NCBI GenBank assembly: GCA_037200525.1
Contig: JBBCGG010000001.1
Coordinates: 3,650,501-3,714,500, forward strand
Reading direction: 5' to 3'
Origin: Methylocella sp.
GTDB taxonomy: Bacteria; Pseudomonadota; Alphaproteobacteria; Rhizobiales; Beijerinckiaceae
Length of the DNA stretch: 64,000 nucleotides
The notes beneath the pieces were generated by a model. The model searched no databases and was not told the origin of the DNA. It worked only from the letters and a program-made list of their open reading frames with translations. Made by a program: the position numbers and the translations under genes. Below are positions 17,457 to 26,361 of this stretch, one piece after another. The number at the start of each line of letters is the position of its first letter. Within the stretch, counting starts at the first letter, position 1.

Positions 17457-17821
17457 CCGATGCGGACTGCCGCCCGCTGTCTTTCATGCTCACCGGCGGC
17501 CAAATCGCCGATTGCTCGGCGGGCGCGGAGCTTATCGCGCGACTTCCTCCTTGCGAAATCCTCCATGGCGACAAGGGCTACGACGCAAATGCGATCCGTC
17601 GGCAGGTCGAGGAGCGCGGAGCTATGCCGAATATCCCGCCCAAGGCCAATCGCAGGTGGAAGAACTGCTTCTCGCCCTTCCTCTATCGAAACCGCAACGC
17701 CATCGAACGCATGTTCTGCCGCCTGAAAGACTTCAGGCGCGTGGCTACCCGCTACGACCGAAACGCCATAAACTTCCTCGCGACAGTCTGCATCGCCGCT
17801 ACCGTCAGCTACTGGTTGTGA
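17285..17821 (+). CDS. IS5-family transposase, second frame (DDE domain)
   Basis: The meaningful part begins after the G-run at ~17389 (GEKNQAIGRSRGGRTTKIHA). It contains the second catalytic Asp in ILHGDKGYDANAIRRQVEER and the Glu region in RNRNAIERMFCRLKDFRRVA, ending ATVSYWL. It is made by -1 frameshifting from the first frame; upstream residues in this frame are not expected to be used. The element looks functional if frameshifting works. Confidence 0.83.
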   Translation: MDRSVPRACASRRAAGAGPHRLLGGQGASLGQWRQRGEKNQAIGRSRGGRTTKIHALTDADCRPLSFMLTGGQIADCSAGAELIARLPPCEILHGDKGYDANAIRRQVEERGAMPNIPPKANRRWKNCFSPFLYRNRNAIERMFCRLKDFRRVATRYDRNAINFLATVCIAATVSYWL

Positions 17822-18006
17822 GTCTGGACCCTAATCCCCAATGGATGAAATTCAGGGGCAGGTCACAGGCTCGCGAATTTGAGTTGAGTTTGCGAGGGCA
17901 CCTTCGAGCGAACTATAGATCAACCAAAGAGATTTTTGGGAGCCCTTGTCAAGGCGGCTGCTCGGTCTTTGACAGTCAGTAGAAGATCCGACGGCGTGCC
18001 CTCACA

Positions 18007-18939
18007 TCACTTTCTAAGTTCTTTTTTCATCCATGCCGCAGTCCGAGCGATACCCTCGCGCAGCGAGAGTTTGGGAGCCCATTTCAGCTGCTCCCAGGCT
18101 AGAACATTGCTGAGGATACTTACCGGAGCATCGAATGGCCTAGCGGGGAAGCGGCGACATTCAATGGAAACACCGAGCGTTTCCTCTAAGAGGATGATGA
18201 GCTCGTTCAGGCTTGTTCCCTCGCCGGAGCTCACATTGAATACACTGCATGAGCCATTGTAGTCTACAGCTCGTGCGAAAGCCTCCGCCACATCACTTAT
18301 ATGAATAAAATCGCGTATCGTGCTGCCATCACCCCAGATATCGATGGGCTGCTTCGTCAGCGCTCGATGGAGAAAAACCCCAACAGCCCCCTGCCCTGTC
18401 TCGATGCGCTGGCGCTCGCCAAAAGGATTGGTGACCCTCAGACTAATTGTCTTAATCCCATGAAGCCGCTCAAAAATAGCTAAGTATTTCTCGATAGCCA
18501 GCTTGGTAATCCCGTAGGAAACGAGGGGATCAGTGGGGTGACGCTCATCGATAGGAAGGTAAACTACCTTACCGTATACAGTACCTCCAGAGGAAATAAA
18601 TACAAGCTTGCCCACCTTTTTTGCGACCACAGCGTTAAGTAGTTGCAGCGTCACCACGAGGTTACTCTGGACATCGAAAATGGGATCATCGTTAGAACTC
18701 TTGGGAAGCGTAGAGGATACCAAGTGCAGCACTACATCGGCACCGTCGATGGCGTCGCTCACATCATGAGTGCTGAGCAAATCGCCAGTAATCCACTCCG
18801 CATCCTCATCCGCCGAAAACGAGCGATACTGTTGGATTCTCGGCTGTTCGAAAATTCGCAAGCTATGTCCATCAAGTAATAAGCGGTCCGCGATCGCAGA
18901 ACCAATAAAGCCCCCACCTCCAAGAATGACACATCTCAT
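18007..18939 (-). CDS. NAD-dependent epimerase/dehydratase (extended SDR)
   Basis: 310 residues from the ATG at 18939, which lies two bases after the stop of the upstream glycosyltransferase gene. The Rossmann motif is CVILGGGGFIGSAIADRLL, followed by HLVSSTLP. The catalytic set is the Ser/Thr in FISSGGTVYGK and YGITK (YxxxK). NPFGERQRIETGQGAVGVF and GDGSTIRDFIHISDVAEA complete the UDP-sugar epimerase pattern. It is probably a 4-epimerase or dehydratase supplying a nucleotide sugar for the surface glycan. A paralogue lies at 29913-30854 with the same GxGxxRDxxxI/YI/VDDAVDA layout. Confidence 0.87.
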   Translation of the reverse strand: MRCVILGGGGFIGSAIADRLLLDGHSLRIFEQPRIQQYRSFSADEDAEWITGDLLSTHDVSDAIDGADVVLHLVSSTLPKSSNDDPIFDVQSNLVVTLQLLNAVVAKKVGKLVFISSGGTVYGKVVYLPIDERHPTDPLVSYGITKLAIEKYLAIFERLHGIKTISLRVTNPFGERQRIETGQGAVGVFLHRALTKQPIDIWGDGSTIRDFIHISDVAEAFARAVDYNGSCSVFNVSSGEGTSLNELIILLEETLGVSIECRRFPARPFDAPVSILSNVLAWEQLKWAPKLSLREGIARTAAWMKKELRK

Positions 18940-18941
18940 TG

Positions 18942-21707
18942 TTATCGAGTTACCCCCATGATATTTGTGTTTGATAGGCAAAACCCTGCTTGCTGTACCG
19001 CCAAGCCAAACAACCGCTCTAGGCCATGCAAAAGTGAGCCATCATATGGAACCGGTTCAGAGGGATAATCAGCCCAATCCAAATTGAAGTCCAAAAGTGT
19101 CTTGATGGCTTTTGATCTCGCCCAAAACATGGTCCCAACTGGCGAGTTCATATTATCGGGAAAATCGCGCAGGGAAAAAGCGGCACAATATTGGATTACA
19201 AACTTCTTATTTTTATCCCAACCAATAACATGTGGATCATCGGGGAATACCATGCCTATTTTTGGATTCGCTAGCATCTCGCTAAGAATAATATCGGCCA
19301 TTGGCGCGTTGCCGCCCACCAGATTTTCTAGCAGGAACCGATACCAGTTTTTGCCGACCGATGCATCCTTCACATCGACTGTTTTCTTGGTATGTAGATG
19401 ACCTATCAGCTCGTACTCTTTAAGTGTTTCACCGAATTCCGTGAGGAGGGGGCCAATATCCCTGCCTCTGTTTGGCACGACGTGGATCCGAACCTCCCCA
19501 CCTTTGTAAGTGCTGACTTGTTCTTGGATCTTTTTTCGCGCATCGTCACTCGTCACACTGATGAGTAAGTCCGGGCGCACCCTATTCTGCTTCAGTCGAT
19601 CAAGCATTTCGAGAAAAATATCGGGGTAATAGGCGTGGATGTGTAGAGCAATACGCACATTAGATGGGATTGGATTTGGCTGTTCACTAGGAGTGATCAA
19701 CTCGAAGTTCCACGGTCCTTTGGGCCGGCCTGCCCGCAGATAATCAGCTACAGGATTGATGCTAGGCGCCACGATTCCGTGTTGTTCGACGTAGATACCA
19801 GGATGAAATCCAGGGAAGAGCTTGCGGCGACTTACCCCGCTGCCCCATGATCTCACATAGGTCCGAATGACTTCGTCGCGGGTCTGATTTTGCTGCGTAG
19901 GCGAGAGATAATAATCAAGTCGCGGCAGATCGGATTTCGCTATTGTTTCGGCATCAAGTTTTTCTTGTATGGAATATTCCGCATGTCGCACTGCCAACTG
20001 CTCGATCTGGGCAATATATTTCTGCATGTTAAACTTGGTGCCAGCGATACGCGAAGATTGCTCGGCGACTTCGATACGCAAGTCCTTTGACTGCACGAGG
20101 GCAATCAGTTTGCGCGCCATGTCAGCCGTATCTAAATAGTCGGCCACGGTATGTGTGCCCAACCCATTTTCGTTTAGAATATCTGCGATTCCCGTAGTCT
20201 TGCTGAAACAAATGACCGGTAATCCAGTTGCTAGCGCATCTATCGCTACGTTTGGCAATGGATCAAGCCGCGAACTGAGCACAAATAGATCGGCTTTCTC
20301 ATATACGGCGGCCAAATCCGAGACTTCATTCAGAAAAAAAACATATTTGTCCAAACCAGAACGCCGGATCTGGTCCGCCAAATACACTGAATAAGCGACA
20401 TCACCATCAGGGTCATACCCTCGGCCTATCCATACAAAGCGACACTGCAGGTCTGGAGCGAGCCTCAACACCCGGGCTGCGCAATCAATGAAAAGATCAA
20501 CGCCCTTTCGGAACTCAACAGACCCAGCACCCAAGATTACCGCGCCATCTGCAGGAAATCCTTCTGGGCGCAGAACACGCTGGATTCGCGCGTCTTCCCC
20601 ACGACTCGCGGGATCTTCCAGCCATTCCACTTCGGGAACGATACAACGTCCTTGGGGAATTACCGGGTAATCTCGCCCTCCTAAATCGGGATACTCGGTT
20701 AAGGCATTATCCCGCGTGATCTCCGATGAGAAAACAACTTGTCCGGACCAAAGTACAGCTTCGCGAAAGGCACCATGGGGGCGGATATACGCTGCAAATT
20801 CGTGAATCAGGCTGATTGTCGGGACATATCGCTTAGCTAATGCCGGAAGAACGTGGCGTGATTCGATGCTATTGATAACCGCAAACTTAATCACCGCCGC
20901 ATCGCTGATCCGTCTTACGACGAGATCAGCGAGCGAAGTGGATTCCGTGATCGGGATCGGTCCTACGACCACCGCGCCAGCGGCGTGACACGCGTCGAGG
21001 ATTGGTCCGGGCCCAAGGAATATAACGAGGACATTGTACTTCTCCTGGAGCCCCCTCACCAAGTTATAACTCAGGATTGGCGCGCCCCCTCGCGCTCCGT
21101 TATGACTGACGATCAGGACCGTTTCCCGTGTACCGACCATCGATCCAAAACGAGTCAGAGCATCCATCCCCGGCATGTGTCCAAGTCGTCCCTCAGAACG
21201 ACCGTGTTTGACATAGTGCTGGTAAGGGTTCATTCCCGATGCCGCCACGTCGGGGTAGGCAGCGAGATAAAACTCGGGACAAAACTTAGCTTCGGATCGA
21301 CCATCAACCTCCGGCATCTGCGCGAGCCTACCCTCAGCACGACCGTGCTTGACATAGTGCTGGTAAGGATTCATTCCCGATGCCGCCACGTCAGGATACG
21401 CAGCGAGATAAAACTCGGGGCAAAAGTTGGCTTCTGGAGGAACATCCGGATGTTGCGACCTGCTGATCCGTGCCTCTGAGTTACTAGGCATCACAAGGGG
21501 TCCCCCAGAGGGCGCTAGATCAGGGTAGTCGTGACGATACCCGAGTCGGAACCTTTTTCCGAAGAACGATAGTTTCGAATATCGTTCGAACAATGCGCCA
21601 GATAATCTTCGTCCAAACTCCAGGATCTTATACATGATCATTGGTACTCTCATGTGCTGTCGCACGCGAGTTTCAGCACCGAACCGAACCTTGATCGTGC
21701 TGATCAC
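18942..21707 (-). CDS. Fusion protein: FD-WY repeats, GT4 glycosyltransferase and C-terminal RgpF domain
   Basis: 921 residues from a GTG at 21707; ATGs at 21653 and nearby are alternatives. Residues ~90-175 hold two almost identical tandem repeats (FCPEFYLAAYPDVAASGMNP in both). A GT-B domain of family GT4 follows at ~185-570, with GARGGAPILSYNLVRGL and FVLSSRLDPLPNVAIDALAT as the C-terminal nucleotide-sugar motif. A third, weaker repeat (FHPGIYVEQHG) precedes a rhamnan-synthesis F (RgpF) domain at ~680-915, with NRGRDIGPLL and IGHLHTKKT. Such fusions build rhamnose-rich or similar polysaccharides. It is translationally close-coupled to the epimerase gene downstream. Confidence 0.87.
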   Translation of the reverse strand: MISTIKVRFGAETRVRQHMRVPMIMYKILEFGRRLSGALFERYSKLSFFGKRFRLGYRHDYPDLAPSGGPLVMPSNSEARISRSQHPDVPPEANFCPEFYLAAYPDVAASGMNPYQHYVKHGRAEGRLAQMPEVDGRSEAKFCPEFYLAAYPDVAASGMNPYQHYVKHGRSEGRLGHMPGMDALTRFGSMVGTRETVLIVSHNGARGGAPILSYNLVRGLQEKYNVLVIFLGPGPILDACHAAGAVVVGPIPITESTSLADLVVRRISDAAVIKFAVINSIESRHVLPALAKRYVPTISLIHEFAAYIRPHGAFREAVLWSGQVVFSSEITRDNALTEYPDLGGRDYPVIPQGRCIVPEVEWLEDPASRGEDARIQRVLRPEGFPADGAVILGAGSVEFRKGVDLFIDCAARVLRLAPDLQCRFVWIGRGYDPDGDVAYSVYLADQIRRSGLDKYVFFLNEVSDLAAVYEKADLFVLSSRLDPLPNVAIDALATGLPVICFSKTTGIADILNENGLGTHTVADYLDTADMARKLIALVQSKDLRIEVAEQSSRIAGTKFNMQKYIAQIEQLAVRHAEYSIQEKLDAETIAKSDLPRLDYYLSPTQQNQTRDEVIRTYVRSWGSGVSRRKLFPGFHPGIYVEQHGIVAPSINPVADYLRAGRPKGPWNFELITPSEQPNPIPSNVRIALHIHAYYPDIFLEMLDRLKQNRVRPDLLISVTSDDARKKIQEQVSTYKGGEVRIHVVPNRGRDIGPLLTEFGETLKEYELIGHLHTKKTVDVKDASVGKNWYRFLLENLVGGNAPMADIILSEMLANPKIGMVFPDDPHVIGWDKNKKFVIQYCAAFSLRDFPDNMNSPVGTMFWARSKAIKTLLDFNLDWADYPSEPVPYDGSLLHGLERLFGLAVQQAGFCLSNTNIMGVTR

Positions 21708-22008
21708 TCCTCAGCGGTCGGTAAGCAGGGTTATCTGGTTGGCCCAGGCTTGTCCACTTTTAGCCTGTCTTATTAATTCGCGGCGACAGGTACAGCCGCG
21801 ATGCCATCCGAGGATTGAGGAGCGGCTTTCTTGCCAACGTTGCCGGATTGACCCGACAACGCAAAGTGCTGACAAAGCCTGACTCCACTGGATACTTACT
21901 TACGGACAAAGTCGCAGGCGGCCTGATGTGCAGCGGTACCAGATCGCAACATATGCCTCAGCCGTACTGTCCGAATGACTCCTGGGGATCCAACTATTCG
22001 GGCTGTGG
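21708..22008. other. Intergenic region, nothing recognised
   Basis: About 300 bases between two large genes on the same strand. No gene, RNA or clear terminator was seen. It may contain the promoter of the fusion glycosyltransferase gene at 18942-21707. Confidence 0.4.
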
Positions 22009-25000
22009 TTATAAATTCACTGGATAAAGCCCTCGCATCAACTTCGCCTGCTGAGTAAGGTAGTCGGTAGGCTCCACCTGGTCGGTGAGATTTACTGCGG
22101 GACCGATCCGAATCGGCACATCATCGCCCTCTCGCAAAGATAAATCAACGAGGCCGACATCAAGGCCTTCAAGGCTGGCGATCATGCCAATTGTTCGCTC
22201 CAATGCATGCGCAATTTGGCCGTCATTGTGCGAACTGTCTATTTCAAAGCTGATGTTGGCATCTACGTATTGCGCCAATCGCAGCAGAAGCGTGGGTCTG
22301 AACCAGAACATGCTGCCCGCGAAGAACCCCCAATTTCCGATGCCATTATAATCGGGGTAGAGGGCTCTGGCGACTTTGGACACGTTCTGTCCATTTGGCC
22401 CGATGAATTTCGGCCCTGAAATATAAAGGTTTTTCGGCCCGATGAGGCAGACCTTAGGATGTGTTTGAAACGTCCTAATAATGTCGCCGATAAGCCCCCG
22501 GTTCCCGAGAACTGATTGCAATAGAATGTAGCGCCAGACGTCGGGCTGAGTGATGCCCTTCTTCGTGTGGATCTTACATATAGCATCGTAGGACATTATC
22601 TTATCGATGACCGTGAGCGCCTGCAAGAATGGGCCTATGTCGCGTCCGTCGCAGATCGAGTTTATGATTTTTGCATTTGGAAAGACTGACAGTACTTTAG
22701 AGCCCAGTCGCTCGACCCGATCGGAGGGGATCGTTATATAGATATCGCACGGTATCGGGATGTTGAGGAGCGCCTGAGCTAGCTGTGGCCAAAGATCATC
22801 ATAATACAGGTGAGCAATGACGGCGACCCGCATCGGCAGAATACCGAATAGGTCGAACCTATTGAAGCCCCGATCCTTCCCAAAGGTAAGATAATTGGAC
22901 AAGGCATCCTGATCTTTCTCAAAGAAGTTCGAATACCGTTGCTGGTATCCCGAGGCATCGAACAGTGGACCGGGGCTGCTATTCTTTATCCGTCCTTGTG
23001 TGAGATAATGGACAAAAGGGACCGGTCCGCAGCCATCGTAGGTAGCCCTGTACCACTCACTGTCGAAATAGGGATTGGGATTGCGGCCCTCCTGTAGACC
23101 GTACCGCACAAAATGGTTGAAGGCGTCGCCCAATGGCACGTCGGGATTGCTGCCGGCATACCAAAGCGGATCGAACAGCGGAGTCGTGACGTGCGCTAGT
23201 TGCGCTCCAATCTTCAAGTAATACAAGAAGGGTCCGAGCTCGGAATAGGCTATTTCGGGATGCTGGGCGGTATACCAGGCACCGTCGAACAATGGACTCG
23301 GATCGAGCCTTTCCTCGGCGGCCGAGAGAAAGTGTACTAACGGATTTCTCGAATCATCTTTTGGAAGTCCAGCTTTTGCGCAATACCAGTCTGTGCTGAA
23401 CAGCGGGTTGGGGTTACGTCCCTCCGCCGCGCCGTGGAGGTAAAAATGCGCTAACGGATTTACGCCGCTCTCTTTCACATCCGGATATTGCTCAATATAC
23501 CAATTTGTATCAAACACCGGATTAGGGTCGCGTCCCTCCGCCGCGCCGTGCAGCAAATAATGCTCGTAAGGATCGAGTTCGCTCATTTCGACGTCTGGAT
23601 ATTTGCGGAGATACCAATCGCGGTCGAATAACGGATTGCTTTTCGGGCCGCGCAGGCGGCGGGCGAGCCGCGACAACATTCGCCGACAGAGCGGCCAGGG
23701 GGCGGTGGGCTGCGCGGGCATGCTGCGCGAGAGCAACCCAGGTTCCTGCCCGCGTGCACTTGTCAGCTCATCGAGAAAAGCCTCCGTCGATGAGCCGTCC
23801 CGCTGCGAGGGTGTTTTGGCTTCCGCAAGCGTTCGCTCCGCAAGCGAAACATCGTAACGCTCCGCGGCGAGAACCTCGCGCCAATCACTTATGTCGACGC
23901 CCGGGAAGTTATCGCGGATTGTCGTCACCTTGATGAAAGGGAAACCCGCTGCGATCAACCGTTTCCAGTGGAAGATTGTATGGTTGACCGCTTCTGTCGT
24001 TGATGGAAAAATGGGTTCACAGATTAGGTCTGCAGCCATTAGGGTCGACGCAAAACGAATCTCGTATTCTTTGATGACATCATTCTTGTCCGCGTAAGAG
24101 ACGATGCCGTCGATAAATTTGCGAAGAGCATCCGACAATAACGCGCGAGGCTTGAGCGCCAGAAAATAGCTCTGAATATGCCAACTGTATTCATAATTGT
24201 CTGTTAATCCCAGGAAATCTGCGGGACTCGTTCGAATTACTCGCAACAGATTCTGGAATGCATCATCGTTGGTCGGTCCAAACAAGCTATCGTTAAGCAG
24301 ATAAAGGATCTTTGCCTTAAAAAGCTCGGGATGCAGACGGAGAATATGCGCCCAGGCAGCGAAATCATAGCCTTCGTTACGACGGACGAAAATTCCATCC
24401 ATTTGGTCCAGGAGTTCCGCGTCAGCCGCCGAAAAGGGTGCGTCATCGGCAGCCACAATTAAGACAATGGCTATGCGCTGTCGTTTGAGGCTGTCCAGAT
24501 AGTGCCGCACGTGCGGCTTCAATCGCCCGTGCGGCGAATGCGTTACGAAAAGAGCCATCTCGTCGCTGAGTGAAGGAGCTTTTAGGCAATGAATCTCGGC
24601 GCTGTCGACCGCGGTTGGAAAGCCAAAATCAGGATTTCGAGAGGGTGCTCGTCCCTCCCTTCGACCGTGTTGAAGAAAGTGGTGCAGCGGGTTCATTCCC
24701 GCACGTGCGACGTCGGGATTACGATCAAGATACCACGCTGCGTCGAACCGAGAGGAAGGGTTAGACCCATTAGAGGCACCGATTGTGAAATAATGCGCGA
24801 GTGGATTGCGATCCGAACAAGCGACGTCTGGATTCTGCGCTAAGTACCAGTCAGTGTCGAAAAACGGATTCGGATCACGACCTCCCAGAATAGCGTGCAG
24901 CAGATAATCGGCGAGAGGATCGATGCCGTTCGCAGCAACATCTGGATTTTCCGCTAGATACCACGACACGTCGAAGAGAGGATGAGGGTCGCGGCCTTCT

Positions 25001-25482
25001 TTCGAACCGTATCGAACGTAATGGAAGAGAGCATTTGTCCCGGATGCGGCGACATCTGGGTTTCTTTCAAGATACCAAGTTGTATCGAACAGAGGATTGG
25101 GATCGCGCCCCTCGGCCGCACCGTGGAGAAAGAAATGCAGCAGCGGATTTATGCCGCTCTCTTTCACATCCGAATATTGCCTAAGATACCAATTTGTATC
25201 GAACAGCGGATTAGGGTTGCGTCCCTCCGCTGCCCCATGCTGCAGATAATGCTCGTAAGGATCTAGTTCGCCCCTCTCGACGTCCGGATATTTCCGGATA
25301 TACCACTCTCGATCGAATAGCGGATTTCTTCTCGGGCAGCGCAATAGACGGCGAAGCCACGGCATCATTCGCCCAGAGGACAGCCCTAGTGTCCACGACA
25401 TACTGCGCGCAACCGAGCCGGCCCCCCGCCTCTTGCCTTGAAGACGTTTCTCCAGACCTGCGGTCTCCGCTTCCAGATCCAT
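22009..25482 (-). CDS. Double RgpF-domain protein with 13 FD-WY repeats
   Basis: 1157 residues from the ATG at 25482. Layout: a short basic helix, six repeats (~55-285, starting FDREWYIRKYPDV), a first RgpF domain (~300-560; FVRRNEGYDFAAWAHIL, ILYLLNDSLFGP), seven more repeats (~625-880, starting FDRDWYLRKYPDV), and a second RgpF domain (~885-1157; CDGRDIGPFLQAL, ICKIHTKKGITQPDVWR, GNWGFFAGSMFWFRP). The first two repeats of each block match each other closely, so the gene looks like an end-to-end duplication of a repeat-plus-RgpF unit that then diverged. RgpF proteins take part in rhamnose-glucose polysaccharide assembly. The donor and linkage here are unknown. Confidence 0.85.
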   Translation of the reverse strand: MDLEAETAGLEKRLQGKRRGAGSVARSMSWTLGLSSGRMMPWLRRLLRCPRRNPLFDREWYIRKYPDVERGELDPYEHYLQHGAAEGRNPNPLFDTNWYLRQYSDVKESGINPLLHFFLHGAAEGRDPNPLFDTTWYLERNPDVAASGTNALFHYVRYGSKEGRDPHPLFDVSWYLAENPDVAANGIDPLADYLLHAILGGRDPNPFFDTDWYLAQNPDVACSDRNPLAHYFTIGASNGSNPSSRFDAAWYLDRNPDVARAGMNPLHHFLQHGRREGRAPSRNPDFGFPTAVDSAEIHCLKAPSLSDEMALFVTHSPHGRLKPHVRHYLDSLKRQRIAIVLIVAADDAPFSAADAELLDQMDGIFVRRNEGYDFAAWAHILRLHPELFKAKILYLLNDSLFGPTNDDAFQNLLRVIRTSPADFLGLTDNYEYSWHIQSYFLALKPRALLSDALRKFIDGIVSYADKNDVIKEYEIRFASTLMAADLICEPIFPSTTEAVNHTIFHWKRLIAAGFPFIKVTTIRDNFPGVDISDWREVLAAERYDVSLAERTLAEAKTPSQRDGSSTEAFLDELTSARGQEPGLLSRSMPAQPTAPWPLCRRMLSRLARRLRGPKSNPLFDRDWYLRKYPDVEMSELDPYEHYLLHGAAEGRDPNPVFDTNWYIEQYPDVKESGVNPLAHFYLHGAAEGRNPNPLFSTDWYCAKAGLPKDDSRNPLVHFLSAAEERLDPSPLFDGAWYTAQHPEIAYSELGPFLYYLKIGAQLAHVTTPLFDPLWYAGSNPDVPLGDAFNHFVRYGLQEGRNPNPYFDSEWYRATYDGCGPVPFVHYLTQGRIKNSSPGPLFDASGYQQRYSNFFEKDQDALSNYLTFGKDRGFNRFDLFGILPMRVAVIAHLYYDDLWPQLAQALLNIPIPCDIYITIPSDRVERLGSKVLSVFPNAKIINSICDGRDIGPFLQALTVIDKIMSYDAICKIHTKKGITQPDVWRYILLQSVLGNRGLIGDIIRTFQTHPKVCLIGPKNLYISGPKFIGPNGQNVSKVARALYPDYNGIGNWGFFAGSMFWFRPTLLLRLAQYVDANISFEIDSSHNDGQIAHALERTIGMIASLEGLDVGLVDLSLREGDDVPIRIGPAVNLTDQVEPTDYLTQQAKLMRGLYPVNL

Positions 25483-25703
25483 TTTATTAATCGTTGCCCC
25501 CTAAGGCGACCTCAATGAGAGTTGAATCAAAGATTCGATTGGGCCTGTGGCATGAATGCATCGCCGTTGATGTTGTCCTCAACTTTTACCGCACTGGGTT
25601 CCCCGGCTCGCTAGAATGCCCCGCTGCAGAAGTTGAACGACGGCGGCAGTACCGAGTATCGCGAGCCCTTTTTTACACGTGAAGTTATGTTACCATCAAT
25701 GCC

Positions 25704-26354
25704 CTAGTTAACTTTTCGGTAAAATTCGACTGCGTCGTCGATGTCGCCAAAAGCGACAAGCTTGCCCCGGTGCAACACCAGGCCGCGATCACAATAAGCT
25801 TTGACTGTTCCAATGTCGTGCGACACCATAATCATGGTGCTACGCCCCCGCTTTTCGTCAAAAGCCCGTCTGGCTCGCAAAGCGAAGCGCGCGTCTCCGA
25901 CGGCGGTAATTTCATCGACGAGATAACACTGAAAATCAATCGCCATCGAGAGGCCGAAGGCAAGGCGCGCGCCCATACCGGACGAATAGGTGCTGACGGG
26001 CATGTCGAAATAATTACCGAGTTCGGCGAAATAATCAACGAAATCGATGACGCGCCTCGTGTCCGCGCCATAGATCCGGCTAACGAATTTGACGTTCTCG
26101 CGACCAGTCATAAACGGGTGAAATCCCCCGCCGAAGCCGAGCGGCCAGGAAATCGTTAGATCGCGCCGAATTTTTCCCGTGTTCGGCAGCTCGGTGCCCG
26201 CAATGAGGCGCAGCAAAGTGGACTTTCCCGCTCCATTGGGTCCGAATATCCCATATGAATATCTCGTGTCGAACGTGTAGGTTACGTTATCGAGAACAAC
26301 CTTGCGATGGTTCTCTGTCTTGTAAATTTTCGTTACGCCATCAAGCCGGATCAT
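25704..26354 (-). CDS. Capsular polysaccharide exporter ATP-binding protein (KpsT-like)
   Basis: 216 residues from the ATG at 26354, preceded by GAGGCGA. All ABC motifs are present: Walker A GPNGAGKSTLL (~38-48), signature YSSGMGARLAFG, Walker B YLVDEITAVGD and the switch VSHD. The short length, the lack of a sugar-binding C-terminal domain and the WPLGFGGGFHPFMTGREN segment are those of KpsT/CtrD ATPases. It powers capsule export with a KpsM permease. It lies seven bases after a KpsE-like gene, in the usual kps arrangement, but its permease partner is about 14.6 kb away at 10301. Confidence 0.9.
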   Translation of the reverse strand: MIRLDGVTKIYKTENHRKVVLDNVTYTFDTRYSYGIFGPNGAGKSTLLRLIAGTELPNTGKIRRDLTISWPLGFGGGFHPFMTGRENVKFVSRIYGADTRRVIDFVDYFAELGNYFDMPVSTYSSGMGARLAFGLSMAIDFQCYLVDEITAVGDARFALRARRAFDEKRGRSTMIMVSHDIGTVKAYCDRGLVLHRGKLVAFGDIDDAVEFYRKVN

Positions 26355-26361
26355 CTTCGCC

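Larger units (their letters stand above)
16992..17833 (+). mobile_element. IS5-family insertion sequence (IS427-like, about 0.84 kb)
   Basis: The ends TAGGGCCCAGACCCA at ~16992 and, read inward, TAGGGTCCAGACTCA at ~17833 form a good inverted repeat. Its size and the two overlapping frames joined through a G-run are typical of the IS427 subgroup. It sits against the right end of the degenerate IS3-type element. Confidence 0.82.

Noticed and set aside
18942-25482. CRISPR-like spacing of repeated DNA
   Set aside because: The repeats are protein-coding (about 37 codons), diverged and in frame; no short identical repeats with unique spacers were seen.
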